This document shows, one piece after another, positions 1 through 11,400 of a DNA stretch of 64,000 nt. The translations under genes and the position numbers were made by a program. This DNA is from Plasmopara viticola (taxonomy: Eukaryota > Oomycota > Peronosporomycetes > Peronosporales > Peronosporaceae). The notes below the pieces were generated by a model. It did not search any database. It had not been told where the DNA came from and was given only the letters and a program-made list of their open reading frames with translations. How positions within the stretch are numbered: position 1 is the stretch's first letter; each line of letters opens with the position of its first letter. The stretch spans positions 291,424 through 355,423 of the forward strand of contig MBPM02000078.1 of assembly GCA_001695595.3 (NCBI GenBank), in the 5' to 3' direction.

Positions 1-2072
1 TATGAAGTACAGTCTTGAGCAATAATAAGATCGGCTTTTGTTGCTCTGTGGTCAAAGGTATACGATAAGCGAAAATAGTTTATAGAGGCGCATTTAACGA
101 AACTGACAAGTATTTTCGCAGGAGAAATTTATGACAATAAAATACATGCGCGGTGACTAGGTCAAATGGCACCTTGCACAGAGGCATCCAGCGGGGCAAA
201 TTAAAAATTTTCCGGTAGGTAAAGCTCACTATACTTGGTCATAGAGGAATCAACGTGAAAAATCGACTACTGAATTACCCATAACAATGTCTGTCTTTGA
301 TATATAATTCAATGTTTGTTGTATGCATTGAAGTAAACTCAAAGGTTCACACAGAAATGTTAATTACCTTTGTCTTTTCCTCAGATTGCAAACCGGTGTG
401 AACCGACAAAGTGCCCGTCGGGCACTTAAAGCCTCTCTTCTTTCTAAAAAAAAACACCGGCTTTTGACCCCACGATATCATAACAAGGCTCGTTACATTC
501 TTCTTCGATTAAATCAAATACATCATTTGTTACTTTTGTACAAAAGACTAGTTTGATTATAAGAACCAGCCAAAAAAGAGTGTTGCCGATCGGCCAAATC
601 TTCTGAAGATGGCAAAAGCAAAACCGAACAACATTGGTTTGGCTTCTACAAGTGATACTGCACAAATAAGCTATTTTTGCGCCTACGTTCATACATATAA
701 AAAGCTGCGCCAGCAATATACGCTGTGCCCTTACTAGCCTGTAAAGTTTTGCCGGGCAGAGAGCTGGTAAGGCAAGGTAGGCTTTTGGAAAGCCTCACCA
801 GTTAACAAGGCTGGAAGCGCGCACCTATCGTTTTACCAAGTTGGTGGTGCAAAGACACCCCAGGTTCGGGCTATGAATATGACAAGCACACGCCTGCCCC
901 TTTGCCAGCTAGTGCAACCAAGAAGCCACGCGTCGTAAAAAACACCGTCAAAACTATTTCATCGATTGGAGAACGCTCCTAAAGGTGTTAGACTTAGCGT
1001 CAGACCCTTCGGCCATGCAAAGATAGACAGAAATATCGGAGGCAAAAATCGGGATGTCGATAGAAACACCGAGAGCGATCTTTCTGAAGAAACACTTCCC
1101 CTCCGTTGTATTTGTTCATCGATAGAAGTGCAAGCTTTGATCCACCTGTTCAGAAACCAAAGGCGAAAATTGCAAAGGCCTCAATGACAATCGTCTTGTC
1201 GAAGCATGGGATACGCTGCAAAAATCGATTTTGAAGTAATGCGTATGAATTAAAAGCCTCCAAACACTGAGCGCACAGATTCAGACAAAAGTGTTATGAC
1301 ATAGTCAAGCGATCAAATACACGGCTTAGACATCAATTCGGAGTCGCTTGCGTTAGCTGATTGATTAAAGAATTTTAGTCGACTCATTACACCTTAAAAA
1401 CTAAAGTATTCACACGCACTTAATAAGCACCCGTACGTTAATTTCACTACACCCTTCTTAACGTTCGTTGCTCTTATGCTGTTTTTCAGTACAGACTGAC
1501 CACAGGGGGTTTAGTCAGATTGGGAACAGTGTAAATTAAAACCTAGGGGTCTTCTTTTTTATCTTAGGAATTGCTAGAAATAGATAGCACTACACATTAT
1601 TGTCGCTTTTTACTTTATACATAAAGCCCTTGAGAACACACGATACGTCTTTTTATTCTAGCGGATACGCAACTCATGAGCTACCTAACTTTGATTAAAT
1701 TAGTAATTTGATTTACCTCCCATCTAATTCCTGCAGTTAAATAAGTAGCGGTGTGTTCGCTCGCTAGAAGATTGCTGGCTACACCGTGCGAGATTCCTCT
1801 TTATGTTCACTTTCAAAAGTATGATATAAACGCACAAAATAATAAAATAAATGAGGTCGAGTGCAGGTCGCTTTTGCAGAGTTTCGAACTTGAGTTTTAT
1901 TTCGTGACGAGGAATACTATATTGGACGGCCATCTGACATTGGAGCATAGAATACACTACCCAGCTCCAAATATGGTTCTCTCAAAGTTTGTATTTACGA
2001 AAAATATTCGTAAAATCATGAAATACAAGGTTGAAGTAAAGACCATCACTCCATGTCCGCGCGCTTAGCCCA
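1..2072. other. 5' flank without a supportable gene
   Basis: AT-rich DNA with short open frames at 444-716 (-) and 1751-2068 (+). I cannot match them to any family, and the second overlaps an open frame on the opposite strand. Apart from the possible exon relic at 812-1187, listed separately, I see no convincing gene, RNA or repeat here. Confidence 0.5.
812..1187 (+). pseudogene. Possible exon relic, unrecognised
   Basis: Two overlapping open frames on the plus strand, offset by one base, together look more protein-like than the surroundings. The first (812-975) begins WKRAPIVLPSWWCKDTPG and ends in a lysine/valine-rich stretch before a stop. The second (966-1187) continues with GVRLSVRPFGHAKIDRN. 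The base composition is less AT-rich than the flanks. The frame change and missing ends suggest a decayed exon. No function can be assigned, and chance is a real alternative. Confidence 0.2.
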
Positions 2073-2091
2073 TTGTCATTTCCGCATCATC
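2073..2091 (+). promoter_or_regulatory. Candidate oomycete-type initiator
   Basis: The sequence TTGTCATTTCCGCATC lies about 55 bases upstream of the proposed start at 2141. It resembles the TCATTYY-type initiator known at oomycete transcription starts. This is a motif match only. Confidence 0.3.
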
Positions 2092-2140
2092 CAAACAACA
2101 CATTAGTTGGCGAAATTGTGTTCGACAATAGAAAAAAGTG

Positions 2141-5100
2141 ATGGTGGAAGCAGCAAGCGCCGTAAAGGATGCACCGTCGTCGCAAGGCGTCAAGGCACTG
2201 GTTCCAATGTCGCTGAGCCTGTGCGTGACAAGCAATGTAATATTGTATTCTGAATTAATAAAGGGCTGATTGCATACAGAGTGGTAAAAAAAGAGAAACT
2301 ATTGCAGATGGAGGCGGCTGAGCTAGAAAAGTTACTAGCTCAGCGCAAAGTAATACTAGGTCGTATGCAAGAGAGCCACGAATACATGCTTACGACGAAT
2401 GGCCGATTACAGTATGTTTTTTCGTATGTCGCTAACAACGCCCGCCAAACATAGTAAAGAACAATCGTTATTCAGAGAGAAGAATCGCTCGCGCCGAGAG
2501 AGGCTGTTGGCGTTGCGGACGCTGCAAGAGCACTGCAGCGAGGACAGGCCGGGTCTCTGTGATGCTATAGGAATCAATGAGCTCAAAGCTACTGCCGAAA
2601 AGTGTGGCGTACTGAAAGAAGTTTTGTTCGGATTAACGGATAAGTGCGCCGGGCTAGAAAATCGGTGCATGGAACTCGAAGAGCAAACAGCACGGGAGAA
2701 GGCAGCTTTCGAAGCGAAACAGGAACGAATGGATGAAGGTTTGAGCTTGACTGATGAAAATATGATGCCGCTGTTATTAGCCCCCGATATTTTATTTCAC
2801 TGTAGTTCGAAGCACACTGCGCCTTTTGCATGAAGACATAAACTCAACTCAGTGGATTATCGCGGTAATCATCTAGTTTTCAAGAGTATTGCTGCCAGTA
2901 TTCTGATTGGTTGCTCATGATACTTAAGAACGACCAAGCTGAGCTCGCCAGTGAAGAGAACCGCCTTTATACTATCAATCGGAAGGCTCTATGTCAAAAT
3001 TCGAAGTTTCAAAAGCTCATTGTCACTTCAAAAACCGAAAAAGCTGCAGTCGAGGATCTGCAAACGGTATATCAAGCTTATTCTAGCAATCTGTTGTCAT
3101 TTGGTAACGTCTTTCGCTTGGAATAAGCAGACCTTGCAAAATTACGAGTGCATGGTCCAAGAAGAGCACCGCTTACTTGTGATTGCGAACGAAAATGCTC
3201 GAAGGTGCGATTTTTGCCGAATTCGTTACTATTGGTTTAACTTACAAGCACGTGCAGTGAACAGCGAGAGCTTCAAAGGCTGCTTGGGAATAACGGGGTA
3301 AGAGACTTGGGCTATATTTGCTGAAAGAAGTACACTAGACATTAGCCTTTGTTTTGAACATTTTAGGCGACATGCCCAGCCGATGAGGAAGTGCTGCGGG
3401 CAGCAAACGATCTGCGACTACGTTTGCAAAACCTGAATGTAGGCACAGATGCAGTGCACTATGAAATTGGAGGCTGATTGTTCATGTTCCATCAGGAGTT
3501 TGTGGCCAGTGCTAAGTGTTTTAAGCGGGAATTGGCTCTGCGGGGAAAGCAAGAAAAGGATATGCTTGCAATTACGCAATCAAGCATTAAGGTTCATTTC
3601 TTTTTCGAATTCTACGCTATTATCGAACGAATTGATACACTGTTTAAGTAGGCGAAAGATGAACAGTTGTCTTGGCTGCATCGTCAGTGCGTGCGTCTCA
3701 AAAGTGAGCAAGATGAAGCTAGCAAGGTCTACAGTGCTAATGAAGCTGGTAAATTCTGAGATACTAGAGCACTGCTATGTACATTTCTAACTACTAAATG
3801 CTTCTTAGCTTTTAATGCATTCAATGAGGAACACAATGTGGCAATGGCTACACTAAATTTGCAAATCAAAGATGCTGAAAAGCACGTAAAAAAAACCGAA
3901 CGTGCCATTGCAACCCAAAAGAAGAGGGCGATCGCCACGAGTAAAAAGATTTCACAGAAAACTAAGACATTGCAAGAATGGCAAGCAAAAATGGAAGCCA
4001 AACAAGACCAGGTGGCAAAGACTGCAGCCACCCAAAAGCGTGTTAGTGCTGAAGTTTCAAGTTTGCAAGAAGCGCTAGAGCAAGTGCAACGTCGTGAAGA
4101 GCAGTTTGAAAAACTACGCACCGCACAAGAAAAGGAGTCTTTAGAGCTGCGTAATTCTTGTGCGGCTTTAGAGGCTAAAGTTCAGCATATGCACACGAAC
4201 GTGTCAGTTTTGAATACCAGCATTACGGCAACTCAAACCGTCGTGAAGAACCTCACTGACGAAATTCGCAATAAGTTTTTGACCACATTCGTTGTCGACG
4301 ATGCGAAAATCCTAAATGAGTTACTTGACAAAGAGGTACGCATGCCAAAAGACGGCAAGTCTTTTTCAACGTGAAATTAGACGCGTTTTACTGTGTACTT
4401 AGTTAAACAGCTGGATAACGAAGGATACTGACGAGGTTAATAAAGCGATTGCTTGCGAGACGTCAAAGGTAGTTTTTTGTCGTCCTAAAAATTTTGCTTT
4501 ACTAGCTTCTGATTTACTTGCGTCAGCTTAATGAAAGATACGAAGTTTTGAAAGCCGAAACCCGCAAAAAGTTTGGCAAGATAATGGCGCAGAAAGTAAG
4601 GCTGTCGCAACTTACTAAATAAATACGCTAATGAAGAGCAAACTGATATTTTTAAATGATGTAGGAGAAGGACTACGATACTAAGCTTACTAAATTGAAG
4701 AGAATGGTAGAGAAACACGCGATCTCTCAAACCTGTAAAAAAGGCGAGATAGAGAATGAATTGGCGACAGGCCATAAAGAAAAGGAGGCCAATGAATCGA
4801 AAGCAAAATGTATCGAGGTTACAAACTGCGGTCTCGATCAATCACCGAATCATGAAGATGTCATCCCCATCGTACGTCTATTTAGTTTTGTGCAATGCTT
4901 TTTAAGAAACTTAATGCTTATTCGTTTTGCTTCGGTAGGCTTCATTTACCAAAAATCATTCGTTGACGGCACACTCAAGGCAACTCAAAGAGACGGGAGT
5001 GGCTAAACAAGTTTCGAAGTCTGCTCGGCGTCAGCTTGCTCCTAGGCTCAATCTGGCAAACGAATCACCCCAGACGGACAAGGAGTTGATTGATGTTTTC

Positions 5101-5683
5101 AACGTTGAAACGGCAGCAGCATCTGTACGTGAAGGGGCTCATTCGACCGCATTGCAAAGGAGCAGACTCAACAATGCTCGTCGACCACGACTTAAAAGGC
5201 GCACACAAGCGCAAAAATCAGGAAAGCCAACCGCTTTAAACGTTAATCCGGGAACAGCGCTTGTCGTGGACAATGGTCGTGATACAAAAAGCACTTTACT
5301 CAATCCTGCAGACGAAAAGTCAAAGCAGTGCTCGTGTGAGTCTCCAATCGGCTGTGACGGCGACCTTACGGTATCCAACCCTGCGAGGGATATAGAGAAT
5401 TCAAATGAAACGTCTTCTATCGTAGGTCAAGGCTTTGCGAAGAAGCTGTTAGCGCAAAAGGTACGCTGTCATTGCTTGTTGATAAGTCTTATCTAAAGTT
5501 GTTCTTGCGCACGAACAGAGACAGATAAATAATCGAAATAAAAGCGCCAGCAAGCGCCGCACGTCGATGAAGGCTTTGCATCGACCTTGTCACCCTAAGT
5601 TGAGCCAACTTTATCTTAAGCGCTCCCAACCTACTGCCCACATTGTGGACTGGTCTACAGCCGACACGTTCTCTTTCGACTAA
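2141..5683 (+). CDS. Coiled-coil protein, 16 exons (rebuilt), about 871 aa
   Basis: Exons are 2141-2236, 2308-2411, 2455-2738, 2806-2864, 2929-3066, 3131-3204, 3258-3297, 3367-3438, 3496-3591, 3652-3748, 3809-4335, 4403-4468, 4527-4595, 4665-4871, 4939-5460 and 5519-5683. All 15 introns (43-71 nt) are GT-AG, several show a CTAAC/TTAAC-like branch site, and every junction keeps frame, giving 2616 nt with a terminal TAA. The protein is rich in E, K, Q and L. Long heptad-like coiled-coil stretches occur in exon 3 and exon 11 (about residues 340-510). A basic, low-complexity tail (exons 14-16) ends in DWSTADTFSFD. I do not recognise a family; a cytoskeletal, kinetochore or axonemal structural role is only a guess. 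The exon 5 acceptor could be 2899 instead of 2929, and the first ATG is chosen by frame alone. Confidence 0.72.
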
Positions 5684-5903
5684 TTGAGCTTCCTAATAGG
5701 AATATGGGTCTTCATTTACAACCTTGCAATGTGGTGAAAACCTTTGCTTTCAGTGGTCGTAATAAATGAAGTACTTTTGGGCTAAGGGCAACGGCGACAG
5801 TCTAGCCAATCAGCAAATTATTATCTCTCAGGTGCTCTTCGAGTTATAAAACGGGTCAATTATTAGAAGTTTTGCCGCCTTTAAGCCAAGAAATATACTT
5901 ACA

Positions 5904-6794
5904 ATGCTCTCATCTAAGCTTCGCTTGACCTATAGCCAGCCCTTTATCAACGTTGCTTCCGTGACCGCGATGGTATCTGTCGTGGGCGTTGCTAGCTTCT
6001 CGACCGCTGCACGCAATGCTGAGGAACCCAAGGTAGCGCTGAACCCCAAGGAATTTCGCTCTTTTAAGGTGGCCAAGGTGGAAGATGTGACTCACGACAC
6101 TAAGCGCTTAGTTTTCGCCTTGCCTAGCAAGGAGCATGCGATGGGTATTACCGTTGCCAGCTGTTTGATGGCTAAGGCAAGCGTAGATGGCGAAAATGTA
6201 GTGCGCCCGTACACGCCCACTAACACAAATGCCGAGAAGGGAGAGCTCGAGCTCGTTGTTAAGGGCTACCCAGATGGCAAACTGAGTAAGCATATCGTCA
6301 ATTTGAACGTGGGTGACGAATTAGCGATGAAAGGACCATTTCATAAGTTCGAGTACAAGCCAAATATGTACAAGAGCATCGGATTTCTTTGCGGTGGCTC
6401 TGGCATTACCCCGGCATTGCAGGTAATTAAAGAAGTTTGCCGCAATCCAGACGATTCGACACAAATAGTGCTAGTCTTCTGCAACCAAACTAAAAAGGAT
6501 ATTATCCTCCGCGATGAGCTGGATGCGCTACAGTACATGTATCCGCAGCTTCAGGTTCATTATGTTTTGAGTAAGGCTGAAGGAGATTGGGAGGGCTACA
6601 CAGGCTACTTGACCAAAGAGATGATTGAAGAGCTATTACCTGGTCCATCCGATGAGAACTTAATTGGTGTATGTGGCCCGCCCCCCATGATGGACGCTAT
6701 CTCGGGTAACAAGAATCCCGACCGAACCCAGGGCGAGCTCAAGGGTTTGCTTAAGGAAGTGGGCTATTCTAGCAACCAGGTATACAAGTACTAG
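5904..6794 (+). CDS. CBR1: NADH-cytochrome b5 reductase, 296 aa
   Basis: This single-exon gene encodes a flavoenzyme that passes electrons from NADH through FAD to cytochrome b5 for lipid desaturation and related reactions. The FAD-binding motif RPYTPT is at residues 101-106, the second flavin-contact segment GKLSKH at 125-130, the NADH-binding GGSGITP at 164-170 and the C-terminal CGPPPMMDAI at 257-266. Residues 15-35 are hydrophobic and precede a short S/A/R-rich stretch, consistent with an N-terminal anchor in the mitochondrial outer membrane or ER. The length is typical of the family. The ATG at 5904 opens the frame just ahead of the hydrophobic segment. The gene lies 220 bp downstream of the coiled-coil gene on the same strand and converges on the PH-phosphatase gene. 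Family assignment is secure; cell location is inferred. Confidence 0.95.
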   Translation: MLSSKLRLTYSQPFINVASVTAMVSVVGVASFSTAARNAEEPKVALNPKEFRSFKVAKVEDVTHDTKRLVFALPSKEHAMGITVASCLMAKASVDGENVVRPYTPTNTNAEKGELELVVKGYPDGKLSKHIVNLNVGDELAMKGPFHKFEYKPNMYKSIGFLCGGSGITPALQVIKEVCRNPDDSTQIVLVFCNQTKKDIILRDELDALQYMYPQLQVHYVLSKAEGDWEGYTGYLTKEMIEELLPGPSDENLIGVCGPPPMMDAISGNKNPDRTQGELKGLLKEVGYSSNQVYKY

Positions 6795-7068
6795 CCCGTA
6801 AAGCTCCGTCTGGATATCCATACTTCGAAATGTGGGAAGCGGCTTGCTTGTGCAAAAACTTGGCTTTCTTATGCTTGTGCTTCGAACATAGTACTTTGGT
6901 AAAGCTTAATACTGCAATGTGCACTGCGACTTTGGCTTACTGTTACACTCAATTTTATAATGCAACGTTAAAGAGGAACTGTTAAAACTGGTCGATCTTC
7001 GAACACTATCGCAAAGCATCATAATTAACATGCGACTTCACTTGGCACAGCCCCTACTTGACACTTTT

Positions 7069-8470
7069 TTACACCTCTGAGAGTTGCGCCGTCTCCAAGT
7101 GACCCGTTTGGTTCATGTAAGTGAGCTGCACATTCCCAACACTGTCGACCTCCATGGCTGTGAGGCCGCAGTGGTTGTAGCGCATGCGTCCCCACGTACC
7201 ATCCGGATCCACGCCCAACGCCTTGCACACGAACCAACGAATTATATTGGCGTGGCACACAATAACACGAAACCGGTCATTCATACGGGTTTGCGTCGAG
7301 CGTACACCAAACGTTTCGGTGTAGTATTTTTGGTCCTCCTCACTCAGCTCATGCTCCTCCATTTCCAAGTCCTGCGGAATCAAGTGTCGAAACATTGTTC
7401 GGTAGGCAAGTTTCAAGCGAGCGCAATCCGCCACCATATTGTCCAGCTTCTCTCGCGCTAATTGCTGGCGATTGCCATTTGGCAATGGATTACCTGGCCA
7501 CGCCTCACGAAAAAGCTTGTTTTCAATAAATTGTATCGATTCCGGAGGAAACGCTTTGCCAATATGTTCCGCCGTTTCGACTGCACGACGAATTCCACTA
7601 TGGTACAAGGGAAATTTTGGGTACCGCTTAAGTACCATTCGCTCGGACAGGTATTTATGCAGAAACAAACCCGTCGCGCGAGCCTGGTCCGCGCCGAACC
7701 CGGTCAATGGGCCGTGTATGTCCATTGTTGGTGTCTGCGAATTAAAATAGTGGCCGTGGCGTACCAAGATAATGTGTGTCGTGCGGCTCTGGTCAACCAG
7801 TGACAAGTCAGAAGTTGGCTTTGCAATGTAGGCCTCTGCCGCCACCGCGATAGCCGTCATCCAATCCATCAAAGTCTGCACGTCAGGTGCGCCAAGAGTA
7901 CGAACACTACCATTGGCGAGCTTGATGCTGATGAATAGATTATCCTGCCGCTCCACAGTCGCACCTGCTACGTCCCAAGTGCCTTTTAACGCGCCATATC
8001 GCTGCTGGCTATCGATAGTGTAGTACGATAGCTCTTGTCCTCGTAGCACAAATATACGCTACGACAATTGGTCACAAATAATTTTAGTCAGCAATTGCGC
8101 GTAAGGTCAAGCTATAATGTATGGCAAGTACCCATACGTTTTTCCAAGACTGAAACCCAGTCTCGCCTTTCTTGGTAAGTTGACTCTCCATGAGTACGTC
8201 CTTTGAAAACATCTGCACACGGGCGTCGTGCAGCTTGGACTCGGAAAAATGATTGCTCAGGTCTTCAACTACAGTTGGTCGCAACATTGAAGACGGACGC
8301 ATGATAGACGCCATAAAGGACGGCCGAGCGCCTTGACTGTCACCGCGAAGCCGTGAGGCGTCCATACCGGTGCTGTTGGGCAAAAGGTAATTGACGGTGG
8401 ACAGACGCGAGTTGAGCATATGCGATGGACGCACCCCTTCCTCAGCTTGTGCCGGTGACACCACTTCCAT
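7069..8470 (-). CDS. PH domain-histidine phosphatase (PGAM5-like) fusion, about 440 aa
   Basis: There are two exons, 8470-8138 and 8058-7069, joined across a 79 bp GT-AG intron. The join restores a PH-domain strand, W-K-N then R-I-F-V-L-R-G, that neither exon carries alone. The PH domain spans about residues 95-195 and ends in a tryptophan-containing helix (LMDWMTAIAVAAEAY). A histidine-phosphatase domain follows, with catalytic VRHGHYFN, the HSGIRRAVETAEHI segment, FREAWPGNP and the second catalytic histidine in VIVCHANIIRWFV. The layout is closest to PGAM5-type protein phosphatases rather than glycolytic mutases. PH domains usually bind phosphoinositides or proteins, so membrane recruitment is inferred. 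The open frame extends upstream of 8470 but lacks another ATG, so 8470 is the first in-frame ATG; a further 5' exon is possible. Confidence 0.88.
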
Positions 8471-11400
8471 CCTTGCTTCCGCAATTTTGACTCGGTTCAG
8501 CGCCGAAGATGCAGCAATGCTGCGTGTGTTGCTGTAATTAAGAAGCAGCTGTTGATGTTGTACTGGCTTGTATTGCAATTTGCTACTTCAGTGATCAGAA
8601 TTGCTACTTACGTACTACTTCGATAATAGCTCACCCTTAAGTTACGGTGCAATAATTGCATAAAGAGTACCCTGTAGCTTGAGATGGTGATACAAGGAGA
8701 CAAAACCGACTGGAGTCTCTTTTTTCTCGTATTTCGCGTCTTTTGTACATTTGTGTCATCACGTCAGAAAAATTAACCACAATTAGAATTTTGTAGTAAT
8801 TTGAACAAATTGCGCAGTAGGATATGTAAGATTCGGGCGGATTTTAGACGTTGGACAACTAAATTTGCGTCCAATGTTCAGCTCCGATGGACTACAGCTA
8901 CCTCTACGCAAAATAAAATATCTATAGATGGTGCAAAGACGGAAGAAGCACACAATTCTGTCGACACTTTGTGCCAGATTGAAAATTGACACGTGACTAA
9001 AAAGTTACGAAGGCTGCAGTTTCTTGCGGTACCGTGTTCAAAATTTCAAAACTTAAACAAGCACAACCGCTAAGTATATTTAGTCGACAGTCGCTTTAAG
9101 TAAATTTTCCGTCGCTTGCATCTCTCCTTGTGCTGCTTGGGCTTTAATTTTCGAGCATATAGCGTAAAGTTCTGGATTATGTAATGTACGCACGATAGAT
9201 GTGGGTATAGACGGCAGAGATGCTTTAAGCTTACGCTTTTTTCATAGGGGATTAGGCTCGAAATTGTATTTCGTTATTCTACTTGCAAGCACCAACTTGT
9301 TATATTGTTATCTCGCTTTTTATGTCGACATTAGGATGCTGCATCAATAAAACCATTTTATTTTAGTCATTTTTGGTGTATAACTTTGAAGAAGGTTTAT
9401 TTCTACAATAAATTTATTTTAAGTGCAAATTAAACGTTCTTTTTGTCCTATTTAACATGGTCTTCGCTTAACAACTTTTCAGCAGCTTGGAGACGACATA
9501 AACGCAACTCGGGGTATCGTTTAAGTTTGTTTGACGGTAAATTTCTATGCACAAGTTGTTCTGTTTGAACTTGAGCAACGGCTTGCAACCTTTACCATGT
9601 TTGTGTGTACACTGGCACTTTGGTAGCTACATCGGCTGCCCAATATAGTTAAATTCATTGTTGACTTTTAAGCTACACAATCCTTTTAGGCAGAAAGGTT
9701 TGCAAAAACTTGCTACTTTTGCAACCGGTCATAACATTATATTGCGACTGATGGGGCGAAACGTGCGTTAGTTACATCTCTGCGATCTACTCCTGTGCCG
9801 ACTACGATTATAATATATCAAGAAAGGCCTCAACGGGACAAGTTGACTCTAGCGTAACATATGAGCTCTAGACCTAGACTAACGCGATGTACAGGCGAAT
9901 CTAAGAGACTCAGCCAGTAGAATCTTCGAGTCTTGTCACACCATCATACATCAATACTCTAAAAGCATTTGTCCACAGTAAAGAAAGTGCTTACGTTCAC
10001 TTGGTCTTATTCCCTTCGATTTATTGGCTTAGATGCTGAAATGCATTGCTGTGATGTCGGAACATTTCGACTATGTCATGCTAAAGTAGTATTTCAAGCA
10101 AATTATATCCTGTGATAATAAATCAAAGTTGGCATTAAATTAATAAAGATGAGCTGCCAAGCCATTAAACGAATATAAGGCGTATACAACTTTTGTAGTC
10201 TAAAGTATTGCGCTAAGCAAGCGTCACAGACTACACTTTGACGTGAGCATTTTCAGGGTAACGCGTAAATAGGTAAACACGATTGTTTTGCGTAGAATTT
10301 GTCTATTTTTCGGAGCACGCCGTTTCTATTTTACCAATTTAAATTTTGTCGATTGACGATCTCAAAGCCGCTTCACCCCGATTATTGCTTGCTACTGATT
10401 TGGACGTAATTGAATTTACCATTGATCTTTAGCCTATCCTCCCTGCAATTCTGCTTGTAAAGGGGCGAGAGTGGCGGATGTTACAAGCAAAACGCAAAGA
10501 GATTTCCCAGACAGCAAAGCAGACTTCGTGTCAATAGTCGGACTGGTGTGATCTGTCATAAATCCCTACTCTTGTTTAACTTTTAGTAAATTAGCCCCCC
10601 CTTTGGTAAATGGCTGAATTTAACAAAAGCATCTTAATACGTTACGCCGTGTGCTCCCTATAATTATAATTATATTCATGAAGTCCGCGCTTTCTTTGCT
10701 CGCAGCTGAAGAAATGTAAGCGCTAATGGAGCGTGAGCGCTGGTAGAATTAGGAATTTGCCGGAATGAATGTTGCTATCTTACGTACTCTGAAGACATGA
10801 GACACTGTGGTGAACAGCTTTACGGGTGAAGTTTCGTCTATTACCTACTTAGAGTGCGTATGCATAGCGTACCTGATCGGCTGTGTTGCCTGCCGGAAAC
10901 AAGATAAATAATTTACTTGAGCTCCTTTTTAGCTAATTGTCGCTATTTTTACTTGCAATCTCGACTTTATGAAGCGGCTTTATCATTTAACGTCTCAATG
11001 TTATGATGTAGGCAGTGCAGATATTAAAGGACGACTTTTCTGGTGTCATCACATGATAGTGCTGCTTAGCGACTTATATTCATATGACTTGTAGCAATCA
11101 CGCTGAAGCCTTTTCCAGTCATATCCGTTAATATGGCTGGTTCCACGTGTCTGCAGGGCCTGCGAGCCCATAGGCACTAAACACTTATCCTTTCCGAGAG
11201 CCTGATCGCTTAAGAATGCGGTTTCTCCAAATGTTTGCTCAATTTTGGTCCTGGTTTTTCGCGAAAAAATTCTCCAATTCGGAGATGCATATATCTAGGG
11301 CGATCGCCTTGTTGGCGACCAATAGAGGTCTCTGTGCATTGGCTTTCAATACGTTATCAGAATCTTGCCATCCAGCGTGCGAGACGAAAGTTGCGCTGAA

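Noticed and set aside
5684..5903. Operon-like coupling of the coiled-coil and reductase genes
   Set aside because: Same strand and short spacing, but this is a eukaryotic locus with separate starts; no evidence for co-transcription.
7025..7803. Plus-strand frames opposite the PH-phosphatase gene
   Set aside because: They are antisense shadows; the minus strand carries the domain motifs.
8471..8578. Non-ATG upstream extension of the PH-phosphatase frame
   Set aside because: There is no ATG in these 36 codons, and the first ATG at 8470 gives a sensible start.
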